Source: CAZJNX01 sp964547415
GTDB lineage: Bacteria > Pseudomonadota > Alphaproteobacteria > Rhizobiales > Amorphaceae
Direction: 5' to 3'
Assembly (NCBI GenBank): GCA_964547415.1
Contig: CAZJNX010000232.1
Coordinates: 1 to 6,937, forward strand
Length of the DNA stretch: 6,937 nucleotides
The notes under the pieces are model-generated. The model was not told where the DNA came from and ran no database searches. It was given only the letters and a program-made list of their open reading frames with translations. Below are positions 6,236 to 6,937 of this stretch, in pieces. A program made the translations under genes and the position numbers. How positions within the stretch are numbered: position 1 is the first letter of the stretch; every line of letters starts with the position of its first letter.

Positions 6236-6399
6236 GCAACTCCGGCGGGCCTGTCCGGCCCGTCGGGGAGGTGGCCGGTCTCGCCGACTTATCCCCTGCT
6301 GGCGAGGCCGTGTCATCCTGCGGTGCGCTTCCCTGAAGCCTTCGTCGTGTTGCTCCTCCCTCGACTTGGGCCCGGCCTCTTCGGCCGGGCCCCTTTTTT
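6236..6399 (+). ncRNA. Candidate anti-Shine-Dalgarno small RNA, unit 3 of 3
   Basis: This predicted RNA of about 164 nt begins GCAACTCC. Two hairpins fill the centre: CGGGCC-TGTCC-GGCCCG (6246-6262), and a 10-bp stem CGGTCTCGCC (6276-6285) with GGCGAGGCCG (6301-6310). From CCTGCGGTG (6317-6325) onward it is nearly identical to unit 1: a GCTTC-CCT-GAAGC hairpin (6327-6339), GTTGC (6349-6353), CTCCTCCC (6353-6360) and a terminator. GTCG (6345-6348) and CGAC (6362-6365) could also pair and put the anti-SD motif in a loop, as described for cuckoo-type RNAs. The conserved ends with a changing centre suggest duplication followed by divergence of the middle. Confidence 0.7.
6368..6399 (+). terminator. 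Intrinsic terminator of small RNA unit 3
   Basis: GGGCCCGGCC (6368-6377), loop TCTTC, GGCCGGGCCC (6383-6392) form a perfect 10-bp stem followed by one C and six T residues (6394-6399). Confidence 0.9.
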
Positions 6400-6423
6400 C
6401 GTGTTCCCGCGCGCGGCGCTCGC

Positions 6424-6498
6424 CCGTCCCGGGCATCGGGGCCAGCGTGTCGTCGCCCGGTCGCGAAGCGGCGTAGCGTCGCGGACCATGGCGCGGAG
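6424..6498. repeat. 75-bp direct repeat, left copy (REP-like)
   Basis: The stretch matches 6863-6937 at 72 of 75 positions, with a constant offset of 439; the mismatches lie within one 4-base block (GGCC here, AGTG there). It contains an imperfect 29-bp palindrome (6459-6487: GGTC, GCGA and GC arms matched by GC, TCGC and GACC). No transposase gene is near. It looks like a dispersed extragenic palindromic repeat. Confidence 0.65.
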
Positions 6499-6862
6499 GA
6501 TGACGAGAAGCGGGCGGGCGACGGCGCCCGGCTGGTCTTCCGCCGCGCGCCGGCGCCCGGTCCGGGCGCACCGTGCCGCGGCTGTCGGGCCTGAGGTTGC
6601 ACACGCTCATGGTGATGCCGGGGAAGGGGTGGAGCGCGGGCACGGCAAGAAGGGGGCAGACGTGGCGGGATGCCGCGCGCGCGGCGATGGGTGAGGGGCG
6701 CGCGGACCCCAGCTCCCACGGCCGCGACCTTGCCCCGCGGGCGCGGCTGCGCTCGGGCGTTCCCGGCGTCGGCGCGATCGTCCCCGCCACCCTGCTCGGC
6801 GGATTGCCCGGGTGTGGCACGCTCCCTCGCCTCCCGCGCCGCCTCGTGCTTCATGCCACCGT
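6499..6862. other. Spacer between the direct repeats, no recognisable gene
   Basis: Open frames exist on both strands, but only because stop codons are rare in GC-rich DNA. None has a convincing ribosome site, domain or protein-like composition. No terminator, tRNA or further copy of the RNA units was found. The minus strand carries a TGCAACCTC near 6594-6602 that recalls the RNA unit start but has no anti-SD block. Confidence 0.4.
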
Positions 6863-6937
6863 CCGTCCCGGGCATCGGAGTGAGCGTGTCGTCGCCCGGT
6901 CGCGAAGCGGCGTAGCGTCGCGGACCATGGCGCGGAG
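6863..6937. repeat. 75-bp direct repeat, right copy, running off the window
   Basis: This is the second copy of the repeat at 6424-6498, with the same palindrome at 6898-6926. It is still identical to the left copy at the last base of the window, so the true repeat may be longer. Confidence 0.65.

Noticed and set aside
5671..6399. CRISPR array
   Set aside because: The repeated units are about 150-165 nt, diverge in the middle, and carry terminators and promoters. There are no short uniform repeats with regular spacers and no cas genes.
5703..6875. Minus-strand frames through the RNA array, including a good ribosome site and ATG opposite unit 2
   Set aside because: The ATG is ACG or CGG-containing sequence in the other two units. 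T-runs mark the terminators as plus-strand, and the similarity between units follows RNA stems instead of codons.

Overview
The window is about 6.9 kb of very GC-rich DNA. The gene families and regulatory motifs suggest an alphaproteobacterium, most likely of the order Hyphomicrobiales (Rhizobiales). This placement is inferred from gene content and style; no rRNA or other phylogenetic marker is present.

Left half (1-5342): three real protein genes. At the left edge, on the minus strand, is the first two-thirds of an M3-family oligoendopeptidase (PepF type), cut off by the window just after its HELGH zinc motif. Divergent from it is an exported YcbB/LdtD-type L,D-transpeptidase of 572 aa. It has a signal peptide, scaffold domain, peptidoglycan-binding domain and YkuD domain with SHGCVR. 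After a 297-bp gap, in the same direction, comes a 609-aa DUF882/YcbK (MepK)-type M15-like metallopeptidase with a possible Tat signal and a very long low-complexity C-terminal extension. In E. coli the homologues ycbB and ycbK are also neighbours. One forms 3-3 (mDAP-mDAP) peptidoglycan crosslinks and the other cleaves them, so this pair is probably a module that makes and remodels 3-3 crosslinks in the periplasm.

Right half (5343-6937): about 1.6 kb with no convincing protein gene but clear non-coding structure. Three tandem, related units (about 5671-5831, 5908-6060, 6236-6399) look like small RNA genes. Each begins with a conserved GCAACT and has a different central hairpin. Each then carries a small GCTTC/GAAGC-type hairpin and a constant GTTGCTCCTCCC block that mimics the 16S anti-Shine-Dalgarno sequence, and ends in a GGGCCCGGCC/GGCCGGGCCC terminator. 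They resemble the alphaproteobacterial anti-SD small RNAs called alpha-r14/cuckoo/CcsR. Units 1 and 2 are preceded by palindromes of the FNR/FixK type (TTGATCGAGGTCAA and TTGACCCGGGTCAA) placed exactly 33 nt before TGCAACT. This would centre the box at -41.5 if transcription starts at that G, the classic activator position. Unit 3 keeps the 33-nt spacing but has a decayed box. This candidate redox-controlled array of anti-SD RNAs is the most interesting part of the window.

Far right: a 75-bp direct repeat (72/75 identical) occurs at 6424-6498 and again at 6863-6937, where the window ends. It contains an imperfect palindrome and looks like a REP-type dispersed intergenic repeat. The stretch between the copies shows no recognisable gene.
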